DNA from: DASXAI01 sp963798445
GTDB taxonomy: Bacteria > Actinomycetota > Acidimicrobiia > Acidimicrobiales > Ilumatobacteraceae
Length of the DNA: 64,000 bases
Direction: 5' to 3'
NCBI GenBank assembly: GCA_963798445.1
Contig: CAWCTH010000003.1
Span: forward strand, 1-64,000
Shown piece after piece: positions 53,270-62,521 of the stretch. Position numbers and translations under genes: made by a program. Positions within the stretch are counted from its first letter, which is position 1. The number at the start of each line of letters is the position of its first letter. A model generated the notes under the pieces. It worked only from the letters and a program-made list of their open reading frames with translations. It searched no databases and was not told where the DNA came from.

Positions 53270-53793
53270 AGGATGCGGTCTTGGCGGTAGACCGTCACGC
53301 GCTCGGTGTAGTCGCTCACCCCGGGGAGGTTGAGGTGGATCAGATGGGCGCGGGCTCCGCCGGAACATCGTGCGCAGCGAGAAGGCCCAGATGATCCACG
53401 AACGGCAGGTGGTCGGGGTCGTTCACCTCGACGGACAGGTAGACCAGCGCGGCCGGGCCGGCCGGGTCTTCTGCGAGCAGCTCGATGAGCCGCTCGACGG
53501 CCGGGTCGTGGAACTTCATGTACCCGCACTGCAGGACGCGATCGCCGCGGGCGGCGATGAGCGTGTCGGCATCCGCGGGGCGGGTCACGAGCGGCTTCTC
53601 GCAGAGCACGTGGAGTCCGGCGGCCAGCGCGTCGAGGCAGGGTGGCCAGATACGCAGGGTCCGGCACCGCCACGACGACGGCGTCCAGACCCAAGGCCGC
53701 CGCCTCGGCCAGCGTGGCCGTGGCGTCGGGGACGCCGTGGCGGGCGGCCACGCCGTTCCGCACCGTCGCCGAGGGATCGACGACGTCGTCCAA
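53270..53793 (-). pseudogene. Gfo/Idh/MocA-type oxidoreductase, truncated and frameshifted
   Basis: The first frame has LGLDAVVVAVPDPAYLAT. After a one-base shift near 53640 it continues CLDALAAGLHVLCEKPLVTR (the family's EKP motif) and VLQCGYMKFHDPAVERLIEL. A second shift near 53360 leads to HLIHLNLPGVSDYTERVTVY. The N-terminal NAD-binding GxGxxG strand and the C-terminus are gone. Dead gene. Confidence 0.7.
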
Positions 53794-53908
53794 TCAGGTC
53801 ACCTCTCGGTCACGGCCACTGTCCCCCCGGCCGACGTCTCCGCTGCGCTGGCGGCATCGCGTATCGGCGGGGTGCGCCTGCAACCGTTGACGGGAGGGAG
53901 GTGTTCAG

Positions 53909-54520
53909 GTGGGCATGCCCGAGATGGTCCAGAACCCGCCGACCCGGATGGTCGCGGTCGACGAGATCGAGGAGCGGTTGCGCCTGGGTCTGATCATCGA
54001 TCTCGACGCCGGGTTCGGTGACGTGGTGCGCACGCACGAGCGCATCGTCTACTCGGTGGCGTTGCGGCTGTCGCCTACACCGGCTGATGCCGAGGACGTG
54101 GCCGCGGAGACGTTCCTGAGGGCCTATCGGGCTCTGCGGGACCACGACGCCGCTCGCATCCGCGCGCTGCGGATCCGGGCATGGCTGCTGACGATCCTGC
54201 GCAACACCGCCCGTAACGCCGCTCGTGACGCCGGCCGCCGCCCCGGGCCGCCGCCTGCGTTCGCGCAGGCCGAGCCCGCGGTCACCGGTCCGAGCGTGGA
54301 GGAGCAGGTCGAGCACGATCTGACGCAGCGGGAGTGGGCCGGTCTGCTGGGTCGCCTACCCGAGGCACAGCGGACGGCGGTCGTCCTCCGTCACGTCGAG
54401 GGCGTGCCGACCGGCGAGATCGCCGAGATCCTCGGGTGTCCCGAGGGCACCGCCAAGTCCCACATCTCGCGCGGGCTGCGCCGGCTCCGCGCTCTGCTGT
54501 CCGAAGGAGAGGCCCGATGA
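53909..54520 (+). CDS. ECF-type RNA polymerase sigma factor
   Basis: 203 aa from GTG 53909 behind GGGAGGGAGG. Region 2: YSVALRLSPTPADAEDVAAE then TFLRAYRALRDHD; region 4: EWAGLLGRLPEAQRTAVVLR then HVEGVPTGEIAEILGCPEGT and AKSHISRGLRRLRALL. No anti-sigma gene is visible. It overlaps the Ada-like gene by ATGA, so it is the first gene of an alkylation-repair operon and probably its dedicated activator, perhaps autoregulated. Confidence 0.92.
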   Translation: MGMPEMVQNPPTRMVAVDEIEERLRLGLIIDLDAGFGDVVRTHERIVYSVALRLSPTPADAEDVAAETFLRAYRALRDHDAARIRALRIRAWLLTILRNTARNAARDAGRRPGPPPAFAQAEPAVTGPSVEEQVEHDLTQREWAGLLGRLPEAQRTAVVLRHVEGVPTGEIAEILGCPEGTAKSHISRGLRRLRALLSEGEAR

Positions 54521-55287
54521 CCACGCACGAGCTCGACGCCGTGACGGCCGCGCTGGGCGGCCTGCGCTACGCCGGGTCGCCCGGCCTGGAGCATACGGTG
54601 TTCGCGGGCTGGCTGAGCGCGCCGAGCCGGCTCGGTGAGGTCTTCGTCGCGCTCACCCGGGACGGGGTGCAGTTCGTCCGTTCCGCGGAGTCCGTCGACG
54701 GTGACCCCGAGGCCTTCGCCGAGGCCTACCGCCGGCGCTTCGCCCGGCCGCTGCGCCCCGCCGACCGGGGCCCGGCCGGCCTTCTGCCCGCGCTGCGCGG
54801 ACGGCGCGGCGCCGCACCGCCCCTGGACCTGAGCGGCCTGACCGCCTTCGAGCGCACTGTGCTCACCGTCACCCGCAGCATCCCCGCCGGGGAGACCCGC
54901 CCCTACGGCTGGGTGGCGCGGGAGGCCGGCCGCCCGACGGCAGTGCGCGCTGTCGCCTCGGTGCTGGCCCGCAACCCGGTGCCGCTGCTGGTGCCCTGCC
55001 ACCGCGTGGTGCGCTCGGACGGCTCGTTGGGCGGCTACATGTTCGGCCCGGCACACAAGGTCGAGCTGCTGCAGGGCGAGGGCACGAACCTCGACGACGT
55101 CGCCGATCTCACCCGGCATGGCGTGCACTACCTGGGCAGCGACACCACCGGGATCGTCTGCTTCCCCACCTGTCACCACGCCCGCCGCATCACCCCGGCC
55201 CACCGGTCCGGGTTCGCCACGGTCGGCGCAGCGATCGCGGCCGGATACCGGCCCTGCCGGTCCTGCCGCCCTGCCGAGGCCGCATGA
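54517..55287 (+). CDS. reversed Ada: OGT methyltransferase domain followed by Ada zinc domain
   Basis: 256 aa. Residues about 105-185 are a methylguanine methyltransferase domain (FERTVLTVTRSIPAGETRPY, NPVPLLVPCHRVVRSDGSLG with the acceptor Cys in PCHRV). Residues 190-250 are the Ada metal-binding domain (TTGIVCFPTCHHARRITPAH and GYRPCRSCRP, four Cys). In classical Ada the zinc domain comes first, so the order is swapped. The N-terminal 100 residues are a separate unnamed region. Probably repairs O6-methylguanine and senses methyl-phosphotriesters. A fragment copy lies at 24905-25315. Confidence 0.9.
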   Translation: MTTHELDAVTAALGGLRYAGSPGLEHTVFAGWLSAPSRLGEVFVALTRDGVQFVRSAESVDGDPEAFAEAYRRRFARPLRPADRGPAGLLPALRGRRGAAPPLDLSGLTAFERTVLTVTRSIPAGETRPYGWVAREAGRPTAVRAVASVLARNPVPLLVPCHRVVRSDGSLGGYMFGPAHKVELLQGEGTNLDDVADLTRHGVHYLGSDTTGIVCFPTCHHARRITPAHRSGFATVGAAIAAGYRPCRSCRPAEAA

Positions 55288-55327
55288 CCGACGGCACGCA
55301 CAACCGACATCGACTCGAGGAGCGCCG

Positions 55328-56047
55328 ATGGCCACCACCACCGACCTGGCCCTGACGGGCCTGGACAAGCTCGACTGGGCCGCGCTGGGGCAGAAGCTCG
55401 ACACCGACGGGTTCGCGATCACCCCACCGCTGCTGACTCCCGAGCAGTGCGCCGAGACGCGCGGGATGTTCGACGTCGACGAGCTGTTCCGCTCGACGGT
55501 CGTCATGGCCCGCCACGCCTTCGGCGACGGCCGCTACCGCTACTTCGCCGACCCGCTCCCCCCGCTCGTCCAGGCCCTGCGCACGCAGCTCTACCCGCCG
55601 ATCGCACGCATCGCGAACACCTGGGCCGAGCGGCTCGACGAGCGCACCTACCCCGACACCCTCGACGGCCTGCTCGCCGAGTGCGCCGCCGAAGGGCAGA
55701 CCAGACCGACCCCGCTGGTGCTGCGCTACGGCCCGGGCGGCCACAACAACCTGCACCAGGACGTCTACGGCGACCTGACTTTCCCGCTGCAGTTCCTGGT
55801 CATGCTCAGCGAGCCCGACTCCGACTTCACCGGCGGGGAGAGCGTGTTCGTCGAACAGCGGCCGCGCCAGCAGTCCCGCCCTATGGTCGCGCGTCCCGGG
55901 CGGGGTCAGGCCGTGATCTTCACCGTCCACCACCGCCCCCGGCTCGGCGCGCGCGGCTACCACCGGGTGCAGATGCGCCACGGCGTCAGCGCGGTGCACA
56001 CCGGGCAGCGCGACGTGCTGGGCGTCATCTTCCACAACGCTCGCTGA
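55328..56047 (+). CDS. 2-oxoglutarate/Fe(II)-dependent oxygenase
   Basis: 239 aa. A HxD iron motif (NNLHQDVYGDLTFPLQFLVM) and a distal His/Arg (RHGVSAVHTGQRDVLG) are visible; LVLRYGPGGHNNLH precedes them. This matches the Oxygenase-NA-like group (PF09859) of 2OG dioxygenases, relatives of AlkB in fold. In this operon the likely role is oxidative dealkylation of nucleic acid; inference from context. Confidence 0.88.
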   Translation: MATTTDLALTGLDKLDWAALGQKLDTDGFAITPPLLTPEQCAETRGMFDVDELFRSTVVMARHAFGDGRYRYFADPLPPLVQALRTQLYPPIARIANTWAERLDERTYPDTLDGLLAECAAEGQTRPTPLVLRYGPGGHNNLHQDVYGDLTFPLQFLVMLSEPDSDFTGGESVFVEQRPRQQSRPMVARPGRGQAVIFTVHHRPRLGARGYHRVQMRHGVSAVHTGQRDVLGVIFHNAR

Positions 56048-56058
56048 GGAGGCCCACG

Positions 56059-56574
56059 ATGACCACCACATCCGCAACCGTCCACGACACCCCGGTCGGG
56101 CCGCTCGCCCTCGCCGCCTCCGACCGTGGCCTGACCCGTATCAGCTACCGCGGCATCCGCCACGTCCCCGCAGCCGGCGACCCTGTCGGACCGAACGCCC
56201 AAAGCTGGCTGGACCTCGCCCGCCGCGAGCTCGACGGATACTTCGCCGGCCGGCTCCGGCAGTTCACCGTGCCGGTCGACCTGCGGCGCGTCGACGACAC
56301 CCGGCGCCGCATCCTCGACGGCCTCGCCGACGTCGGCTACGGCGAGACCACCACGTACGGCGACCTCGCCGCCCGGCTCGGCCTGGTCGACGACGGCCCT
56401 CGCCGGGTCGGCGTCGCCATGGCCCGCAACCCCGTGGCCATCGTGGTGCCGTGCCACCGGGTGCTGGGCGCCGGCGGCGCCCTCACCGGCTACGGGGGCG
56501 GGCTCGCCGCCAAGCAGACCCTGCTCGACCTCGAAGCACGGGACCGACCGGGGCAGCTCATCATCGCGATCTGA
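56059..56574 (+). CDS. ogt: methylated-DNA--protein-cysteine methyltransferase
   Basis: 171 aa. The acceptor site is NPVAIVVPCHRVLGAGGALT with conserved helix-turn-helix GYGETTTYGDLAARLGLVDD and ARNP. The N-terminal domain (TPVGPLALAASDRGLTRISY) is standard for Ogt. Transfers methyl from O6-methylguanine to its own Cys. Fourth gene of the sigma-Ada-oxygenase-Ogt operon, 11 nt after the oxygenase. Confidence 0.95.
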   Translation: MTTTSATVHDTPVGPLALAASDRGLTRISYRGIRHVPAAGDPVGPNAQSWLDLARRELDGYFAGRLRQFTVPVDLRRVDDTRRRILDGLADVGYGETTTYGDLAARLGLVDDGPRRVGVAMARNPVAIVVPCHRVLGAGGALTGYGGGLAAKQTLLDLEARDRPGQLIIAI

Positions 56575-56591
56575 CGACTCCTCAAGCTGCA

Positions 56592-56996
56592 CTACCGGGT
56601 GGTGAGACGCGCCTCCGCGCGGCTGGGTTCGAACAGCTCAACGGGGTTGCCGGAGGGGTCGTCGATCACGACTTGTCTGCCGCCGACGCCAGTGATCAGA
56701 TCAGTGCGCAGCTGGACACCGGCCGCGCGGAGCCGATCCACCGTGCCGACCAGATCGGCGACCTCGAGGGAGAACCGATTCCAGCCTCCCGGTGCGGGCA
56801 GGGTGCCGTCCGGCATGGCCTGCCCGCCGCCTGGTCCGCCACCAGGAGCGCTGAGGAGGAGACGCAGGTCGCCGCGGGTCAGCATGGCGAAGGCCGGGGC
56901 GGGATGCATGTGTTCTTCGAAGCCGAGGTGCTGACAGTAGAAGGCGATTGCGGCGTCGACGTCGTCGACGATGTAGCGGACGCTGACGGTGGCCAT
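56592..56996 (-). CDS. VOC-fold protein, copy 2
   Basis: 134 aa, nearly identical to 22716-23120 (differences such as LEVADLVGT versus IEVADLAGI). Convergent with ogt. Similarity extends past the start codon (shared about 56588-57020 and 22712-23150), so this is a recent segmental duplication. Substrate unknown. Confidence 0.9.
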   Translation of the reverse strand: MATVSVRYIVDDVDAAIAFYCQHLGFEEHMHPAPAFAMLTRGDLRLLLSAPGGGPGGGQAMPDGTLPAPGGWNRFSLEVADLVGTVDRLRAAGVQLRTDLITGVGGRQVVIDDPSGNPVELFEPSRAEARLTTR

Positions 56997-57202
56997 GGAC
57001 AGGCCTCCTGCTCTCTGATGCTTGCCACCACGTTGTGAACCGCGCCGGTGTGCAGGCGAGGTGAGCGAAACCGGAGGCCTTGCACCGGGCCAGATTCGAT
57101 TGTCCCCGTCGGCGAGAGCCAGGAGAAGCCGGCATCGACCTGGGGAGCGATAGCACCCGGTGGGACGGGCATGTGACCTCCGCCACTTGAGGTTTCGCGC
57201 GA

Positions 57203-57216
57203 GTGACCGTGGTCAC
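57203..57216. promoter_or_regulatory. dyad GTGACC-GT-GGTCAC upstream of the galactonate genes
   Basis: Perfect 6-bp arms with a 2-bp spacer, 52 bp before the aldolase start; a TTGAGG-like box lies just upstream (57187). Resembles a GntR-type operator in size. No regulator gene is adjacent, so the binding protein is unknown. Inference. Confidence 0.45.
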
Positions 57217-57267
57217 AGCGTGTGCGTCGCGACGACGTTCCCGGCCGAAGGAACGGAGGGCTCCTCG

Positions 57268-57939
57268 GTGACCACGACCGACACTCCCACGTCGGTACCC
57301 GCCCGCGTGCCGATGAGCGAGGCCCTGGTGACGACGCGGGTCGTCGCCATCCTTCGGGCCGAGAACGCCTCCCGGGCCGCGGCGGTGGTGGACGTGCTGC
57401 TGGAGAACGGCATCCGCAGCGTGGAGCTCACCCTGACGACGAAGGGGGCTCTCGAGGTCGTCGAGCGCCTCGCCGCGACGATGCCCGACGGGACGGACCT
57501 CGGGATGGGCACCGTGCTCACGGCGGACGGCGTGGACCGCGCGGTCAACGCCGGGGCCCGCTTCGTCGTGTCGCCCACCGTCGTACCCGCGGTGATCGAG
57601 ACGGCGACGCGGCACGGCATCGCGAGCTATCCCGGTGCCTTCACCCCCACCGAGATCCACGCGGCGTGGACGGCGGGCGCGAGCGCGGTGAAGCTCTTCC
57701 CCGGCGGGGCGCTCGGCCCGAGCTACCTCAAGGCCGTGCGCGCCCCGCTGCCGGACGTCCCCCTGGTCCCCACCGGCGGGGTCGCGATCGAGGCGGTCGG
57801 CGCCTGGCTCGATGCGGGGGCCGTCGCGGTCGGCCTGGGCAGCCCGCTGATCGGGGACGCGCTGGCACCCGACGGCGACCTCGACGCCCTGGGGACGCGG
57901 GCGCGGGCCGTGTGCGCGGCGGTGGGAGCGCGTCGATGA
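57268..57939 (+). CDS. 2-dehydro-3-deoxy-6-phosphogluconate/galactonate aldolase
   Basis: 223 aa from GTG 57268 (GGAGG upstream; ATG 57313 also possible). VVAILRAENASRAAAVVDVL, ENGIRSVELTLTT (catalytic Glu), GMGTVLTADGVDRAVNAGAR and AVKLFPGGALGPSYLKAVRA with the Schiff-base Lys are diagnostic for Eda/DgoA. Cleaves the phosphorylated KDG/KDGal to pyruvate and glyceraldehyde-3-phosphate. Overlaps the kinase by ATGA. Confidence 0.93.
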   Translation: MTTTDTPTSVPARVPMSEALVTTRVVAILRAENASRAAAVVDVLLENGIRSVELTLTTKGALEVVERLAATMPDGTDLGMGTVLTADGVDRAVNAGARFVVSPTVVPAVIETATRHGIASYPGAFTPTEIHAAWTAGASAVKLFPGGALGPSYLKAVRAPLPDVPLVPTGGVAIEAVGAWLDAGAVAVGLGSPLIGDALAPDGDLDALGTRARAVCAAVGARR

Positions 57940-58895
57940 CGGACGGCGACGGCGGGCTGGTCACTCTCGGCGAGACGCTCGGGCTGCTCGTCGCCGAGGA
58001 CGTGGGCCCGCTCTCGCTCGCCCGGAGCATGCGCCTGAGCATGGGCGGCGCCGAGTCCAACGTCGCGATCGGCGTGGCGCGCCTCGGCGTCGCGGCGACC
58101 TGGATCGGGCGCCTCGGCGACGATCCCGTCGGTGACCTGATCGAGCGCCAGCTGCTGGCCGAGCGGGTCCGCTGCCTGGCCGTGCGCGACCCGTCCCCCA
58201 CGGCGATCATGCTGCGGGAACGGCGCACGGGCACGGCCGCCCGGGTCTCCTACTACCGGCACGGCAGCGCCGGCTCGCACCTGCAGCCCGGGGACCTGCC
58301 GGACGGCGTGATCGAGAAGGCCGGCGTGCTGCACCTGTCCGGGATCACCCCCGCGCTCGGACCGGAGCCGGCCGCGACGGTGCGCGAGGCCGTGCGCCGG
58401 GCCCGGGAGGCCGGTGTACCGGTCTCGTTCGACCTGAACTTCCGGTCCCGCCTCTGGGACGCGGCCAGTGCAGCGCCGGTGTTCCGCGAGCTGGCGGCCG
58501 GCGCGGACATCCTCTTCGCCGGTGACGACGAGGCACGCATCGCCCTCGGGTGCGACGCGTCGACGGAGCCCGATGTGCTCGCCGAGGCACTCGCCGAGCT
58601 GGGACCGGGCGAGGTCGTGGTCAAGCTGGGTCGACGTGGCGCGACGGCCAGGATCGACGGGGAGCTGATGGAGGTACCGGCGGTGCCCGTGCACGCCGTG
58701 GACACCGTCGGCGCAGGCGACGCCTTCGTCGCCGGCTATCTGGCCTCCCGACTCCTCGGCCGGGGCATCCGGGAACGACTGTCCACCGCCGCCGTGACCG
58801 GCGCCTTCGCCGTCACCGTGCCCGGCGACTGGGAGGCGTTCCCCCGGCCGCACGAGTTGACGCTGCTCACCGCGGAGGAGGACGTCCAGCGCTGA
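57936..58895 (+). CDS. PfkB-family sugar kinase, probable KDG/KDGal kinase
   Basis: 319 aa. GGAESNVAIGVARLGVAATW near residue 35 and the C-terminal DTVGAGDAFVAGYLASRLLG (catalytic Asp) are PfkB motifs 1 and 2. FDLNFRSRLWDAASAAPVFR is typical of 2-keto-3-deoxygluconate kinases. Phosphorylates the dehydratase product before aldol cleavage. Sits between aldolase and dehydratase genes. Confidence 0.92.
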   Translation: MTDGDGGLVTLGETLGLLVAEDVGPLSLARSMRLSMGGAESNVAIGVARLGVAATWIGRLGDDPVGDLIERQLLAERVRCLAVRDPSPTAIMLRERRTGTAARVSYYRHGSAGSHLQPGDLPDGVIEKAGVLHLSGITPALGPEPAATVREAVRRAREAGVPVSFDLNFRSRLWDAASAAPVFRELAAGADILFAGDDEARIALGCDASTEPDVLAEALAELGPGEVVVKLGRRGATARIDGELMEVPAVPVHAVDTVGAGDAFVAGYLASRLLGRGIRERLSTAAVTGAFAVTVPGDWEAFPRPHELTLLTAEEDVQR

Positions 58896-58922
58896 CCGCA
58901 GGACCCACGAGGAGGAACGACC

Positions 58923-59050
58923 GTGCCCAGCCCACCGTCGGCAGACCCGACGATCTCCGTCGAGGCGCTGCGCCGATCCGTCGCCGCGCTCGCCGGCAGC
59001 CTCGGCCTGCCCGACCCGCCTCGAAAGCCGGTGCCCGGTGAAGATCGCCT
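58923..59050 (+). pseudogene. N-terminal scrap, possibly of an Ldh_2-type dehydrogenase
   Basis: GTG 58923 with AGGAGG upstream opens PTISVEALRRSVAALAGSLG then LPDPPRKPVPGEDRL and stop. The opening resembles malate/L-lactate/ureidoglycolate dehydrogenases, but the body is missing and the frame runs into the next gene's start. A deletion in the operon is the simplest reading; low confidence in the name. Confidence 0.35.
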
Positions 59051-60185
59051 CGATCGCGACCCATGTCGTGCCGCCGCGCTGGCTGTTCCTGCGCATCGAG
59101 ACCGACGACGGCACGGTCGGCTGGGGTGAGCCCGTCGTCGAGGGTCGGGCGTCGACCGTCGCAGCCGCGGTGGATGAGCTCGCCGACTACCTGGTCGGCA
59201 GGGACCCGCGCGCCATCGAGGACATCTGGACCGTGCTCTACCGGGGCGGGTTCTACCGCGGCGGCGCGATCCACATGAGCGCGCTCGCGGGCATCGACCA
59301 GGCCCTCTGGGACATCAAGGGCAAGCACCACGGGGTCCCGGTCCACGACCTGCTCGGCGGCGCCGTCCGCGACCGCATCAAGGTCTACTCCTGGATCGGC
59401 GGCGACCGGCCGGCCGAGACCGCGACCGCGGCCCGCGCCGCCGTCGACCGCGGCTTCACCGCCGTCAAGATGAACGCCACCGCGGAGATGCAGTTCATCG
59501 ACACCTGGGAGAAGGTCGAGCTCTGCATCCAGAGCGTCGCCACCGTGCGCGACGCGGTCGGCCCGAACATCGGCGTGGGCGTGGACTTCCACGGGCGCGT
59601 GCACAAGCCGATGGCGAAGGTGCTCGCAGAGAGCTCGAGCCCTACAAGCTGATGTTCATCGAGGAGCCGGTGCTCAGCGAGCACGTCGACGCCGTGCTCG
59701 ACGTCCTGCGCACCGCCTCCACCCCGATCGCGCTCGGCGAGCGGCTGTACTCGCGCTGGGACTTCAAGCACGTCCTCGCCAGCGGCGCGGTCGACATCAT
59801 CCAGCCGGACCCCTCACACTCCGGCGGCATCACCGAGACCCGCAAGATCGCCACGATGGCCGAGGCCTACGACGTCGCGCTCGCCCTGCACTGCCCGCTC
59901 GGCCCGATCGCGCTCGCCACGTGCCTGCAGCTCGACGCGGTTTCCTACAATGCGTTCATTCAGGAGCAGAGCCTGGGGATCCACTACAACACCAGCAACG
60001 ACCTGTTGGACTATCTGACCGATTCGTCGGTTTTCGCCTACGACGAGGGGATGGTCGCCATTCCCCGCGGCCCCGGCCTCGGTATCGAGATTGACGAGGA
60101 GTACGTGCGCGAGCGAGCCGCGGAAGGGCATCGCTGGCGCAATCCGGTCTGGCGCCATGCCGACGGCTCTTTCGCCGAATGGTGA
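59038..60185 (+). pseudogene. dgoD: D-galactonate dehydratase-type enolase-superfamily enzyme, one frameshift
   Basis: GTG 59038: KIASIATHVVPPRWLFLRIE, GRDPRAIEDIWTVLYRGGFY and GAIHMSALAGIDQALWDIKG form the capping and barrel start. VGVDFHGRVHKPMAKVLA gives the first metal Asp. After a shift near 59630 it continues LMFIEEPVLSEHVDAVLDVL, PIALGERLYSRWDFKHVL, IIQPDPSHSGGITETRKIAT and the catalytic His region ALHCPLGPIALATCLQ. All catalytic parts are present across the break, consistent with D-galactonate dehydratase. The frameshift may be recent or an error. Confidence 0.85.
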
Positions 60186-60253
60186 TCGACTTGCTTCACA
60201 TCCGTTTGGCATGCGCCTCGGTGGCAATTCCCTGACCGACGTTGCGAGGCCAT

Positions 60254-61096
60254 CGCGGAGGAGAAGATGGGGCCCGGCTCGACCTGCCGGAGACCCCGCT
60301 GTCCCTGCTCCACCGCGGGAAGTTCCGCCAGGCCAAGGAGGTCTCGCGGCAGCTGTTCGACGACCGGCTCGAGATGCTGCCGGACGAGGACGTGCACCTC
60401 GAGAGGCCCAAGGTGGGCGACTTCCTCAAGGTGATGTGGGCCGACCCGATCAAGAAGCGGGCCACCATCTTCGGCTGGATCTCCAACGCCTGCCAGGGCG
60501 CCGAGTTCACCGCCTTCGCGTTCTACCTCCCCGTCATCCTCGTTGTGGCCGGTGTCGGTGTGTCCAGCACCGGCAACATCACCGGCACCAACCTCGTGAC
60601 GGCCGGCATCTACGTGCTCGCCACCATCTCCGGCTTCGTCGCGCCGTACATGCTGGCGCGCATCGGGCACCGCGGCCTGGCCATGTGGGGGTTCGGGCTC
60701 GCGTTCATCGGCCTCGTCGTGGGTGCCTTCGCGCTGAAGTACAACTGGCAGCTCGTCATCGTGCTCGCGGCGTGCGTGCTGATGTGGGGCCACTACTGGG
60801 ACGCCTCCAACGGCATGACGATCAACAGCATGGTCGCCCCGCCGCGCTTCAAGGCCACGGCGTCCGGCCTCGCCTACGTCTTCGTCAAGGCGGCCTCGTT
60901 CTTCGGCGCCTTCATCTTCCCGGTCATGAACGCCGCATGGGGCAAGTTCGGCGCGACGCTGGCCGTGTCCGTGCTGTCGGCGATCGGCTTCCTCTCGGCG
61001 AAGTTCATCCTCCCTGAGATGTGGGCCTACGTGGAGCAGGAGGAGGCCGCCGCCACGAAGGCGGCACTGGACGAGTCGCCCACTCGTTCGAGGTGA
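60254..61096 (+). pseudogene. MFS transporter, C-terminal half only
   Basis: Begins without a start in the central cytoplasmic loop (LLHRGKFRQAKEVSRQLFDD). It then has six hydrophobic segments: AFAFYLPVILVVAGVGVS, LVTAGIYVLATISGFVAPYM, LAMWGFGLAFIGLVVGAFAL, LVIVLAACVLMWGHYWDASN, SFFGAFIFPVMNAAWG and LAVSVLSAIGFLSAKFILPE. The first six helices are missing. It was probably the sugar-acid importer of the operon. Confidence 0.75.
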
Positions 61097-61207
61097 TCGT
61101 GGCCGGCCACCGATCAAGCCGGAGGACAGGCATCACCACCGGACCGACCCTGATCGAGGACATCACGGCCGGCGCCTACACCGGCGCACGACGGGACCGG
61201 TGACGCC

Positions 61208-62227
61208 CTACGTGCTCAGGGGCTCGATCGCCGCCGCCGAGGCGGGCAGCGGATCGGCGGATGTCGAGGTGGCGCGGGCCGATTGGCCGCGGCCGGAGAG
61301 AATCGTCAACACCGCACCCGCAGTCACCACCGCACATCCGGCAAGCGCGAGCAGCGTCAGGGGCGCATCGTGCAGTATCCAGGCGAAAACCGCTCCCCAC
61401 ATCGCGTAGGAGATGTTCAGCGCCATCGCCCGTGCGACGCCGATCTCCCGGATCGATCGGTACCAGACGACGTACGAGTACGCGGCGATCACACCGGCGC
61501 ACACGATGGGCACGATCAGGCCCGCGGTCGCCATGACGCTGCCCACCGTGGCGAGGCCACCCGGGATCACGAGCAGAACGAGGCCGAACATGACCGCGGA
61601 CAACAGCTTCTGCACCGCCATCACGATGTTCGTGTCGAGGCCGACCATGGCGCGCGTCGCGACGATTCCTTCCATCGCCACCGCGGCCGCGGCAGCCAGG
61701 GCCACTCCGACGCCGACGAGGGCGTGCACGCTGTTGTCGGATCCACTCGCATCGACAGCGACCAGCGCGGCCCCCGCTACGGCCACGGTGACCCCCAGCC
61801 AGCCAACCCGATCAAGCCGTTGGCGCAGCAGGAATCGCGCGAGAACCGCACCGATCACCGGGTAGGTGGCGGTCGCCGTGAGCGCATCGGAAGGGCCCGC
61901 CAAGATGATCGCGGCGATGTACCCGCCCATGAACAGCGGACCTCCGAGCACGCTGCACGCCCCGATGGCCAGGGCGCGTCTCGACGCCAGGACACGCGCA
62001 ACGTCCGCAAGCGACCCCGCAACGCCCGAGCGAACCAGCAGGAAGAACGCGGCAGCGGTATCGCAGAGCGCCGCTACTGCCATGGACATCGCCAGTAACG
62101 ACGCACCCGAGAGCTGCTCGGCTCCCGGAAGCAATATCGCCACAACGCCCCAGGTCGCTCCGGACACGAGTCCGTCGACATAGCCCGACTTCCGCCCCAC
62201 CACGTCCCCCACGAACCGCATTGCCAC
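61208..62227 (-). CDS. EamA/DMT-family transporter
   Basis: 339 aa with ten hydrophobic segments in two similar halves. GLVSGATWGVVAILLPGAEQ opens half one. GGPLFMGGYIAAIILAGPSD then ALTATATYPVIGAVLARFLL is the typical end of half one, and AYSYVVWYRSIREIGVARAM, ALNISYAMWGAVFAWILHD of half two. The drug/metabolite transporter family; substrate unknown. Convergent with the decayed MFS gene; 61097-61207 holds nothing else. Confidence 0.9.
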   Translation of the reverse strand: MAMRFVGDVVGRKSGYVDGLVSGATWGVVAILLPGAEQLSGASLLAMSMAVAALCDTAAAFFLLVRSGVAGSLADVARVLASRRALAIGACSVLGGPLFMGGYIAAIILAGPSDALTATATYPVIGAVLARFLLRQRLDRVGWLGVTVAVAGAALVAVDASGSDNSVHALVGVGVALAAAAAVAMEGIVATRAMVGLDTNIVMAVQKLLSAVMFGLVLLVIPGGLATVGSVMATAGLIVPIVCAGVIAAYSYVVWYRSIREIGVARAMALNISYAMWGAVFAWILHDAPLTLLALAGCAVVTAGAVLTILSGRGQSARATSTSADPLPASAAAIEPLST

Positions 62228-62521
62228 GGTGTCGCAGGCCGGGCGTTGCCCTCATGCCGACGACCGATCACTGCGAGCACTCCCCCGAGGTGCCTACGTG
62301 CACTGATGGGAGAGAACTGGCGAGACCGTCCTGATACGGGCATCCATGAATGATCAGAGAAATGGGTAGATCGATCGAAGGCAGGAGGGCCGACCTCCGG
62401 ATCCGGGGATCTCCAGCGCTACGGACGCGACGAGGTGAAGAGCTGCCGACCCGCCGTCCAGATTCGTCCGGCACGGCATCGCGCTTGACCTCGACCATGC
62501 TTGAGGTCCGAGTATCGGTCC

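Noticed and set aside
59600..59660. Programmed frameshift in the galactonate dehydratase
   Set aside because: No slippery heptamer is visible and relatives are single-frame; a mutation or read error is simpler.
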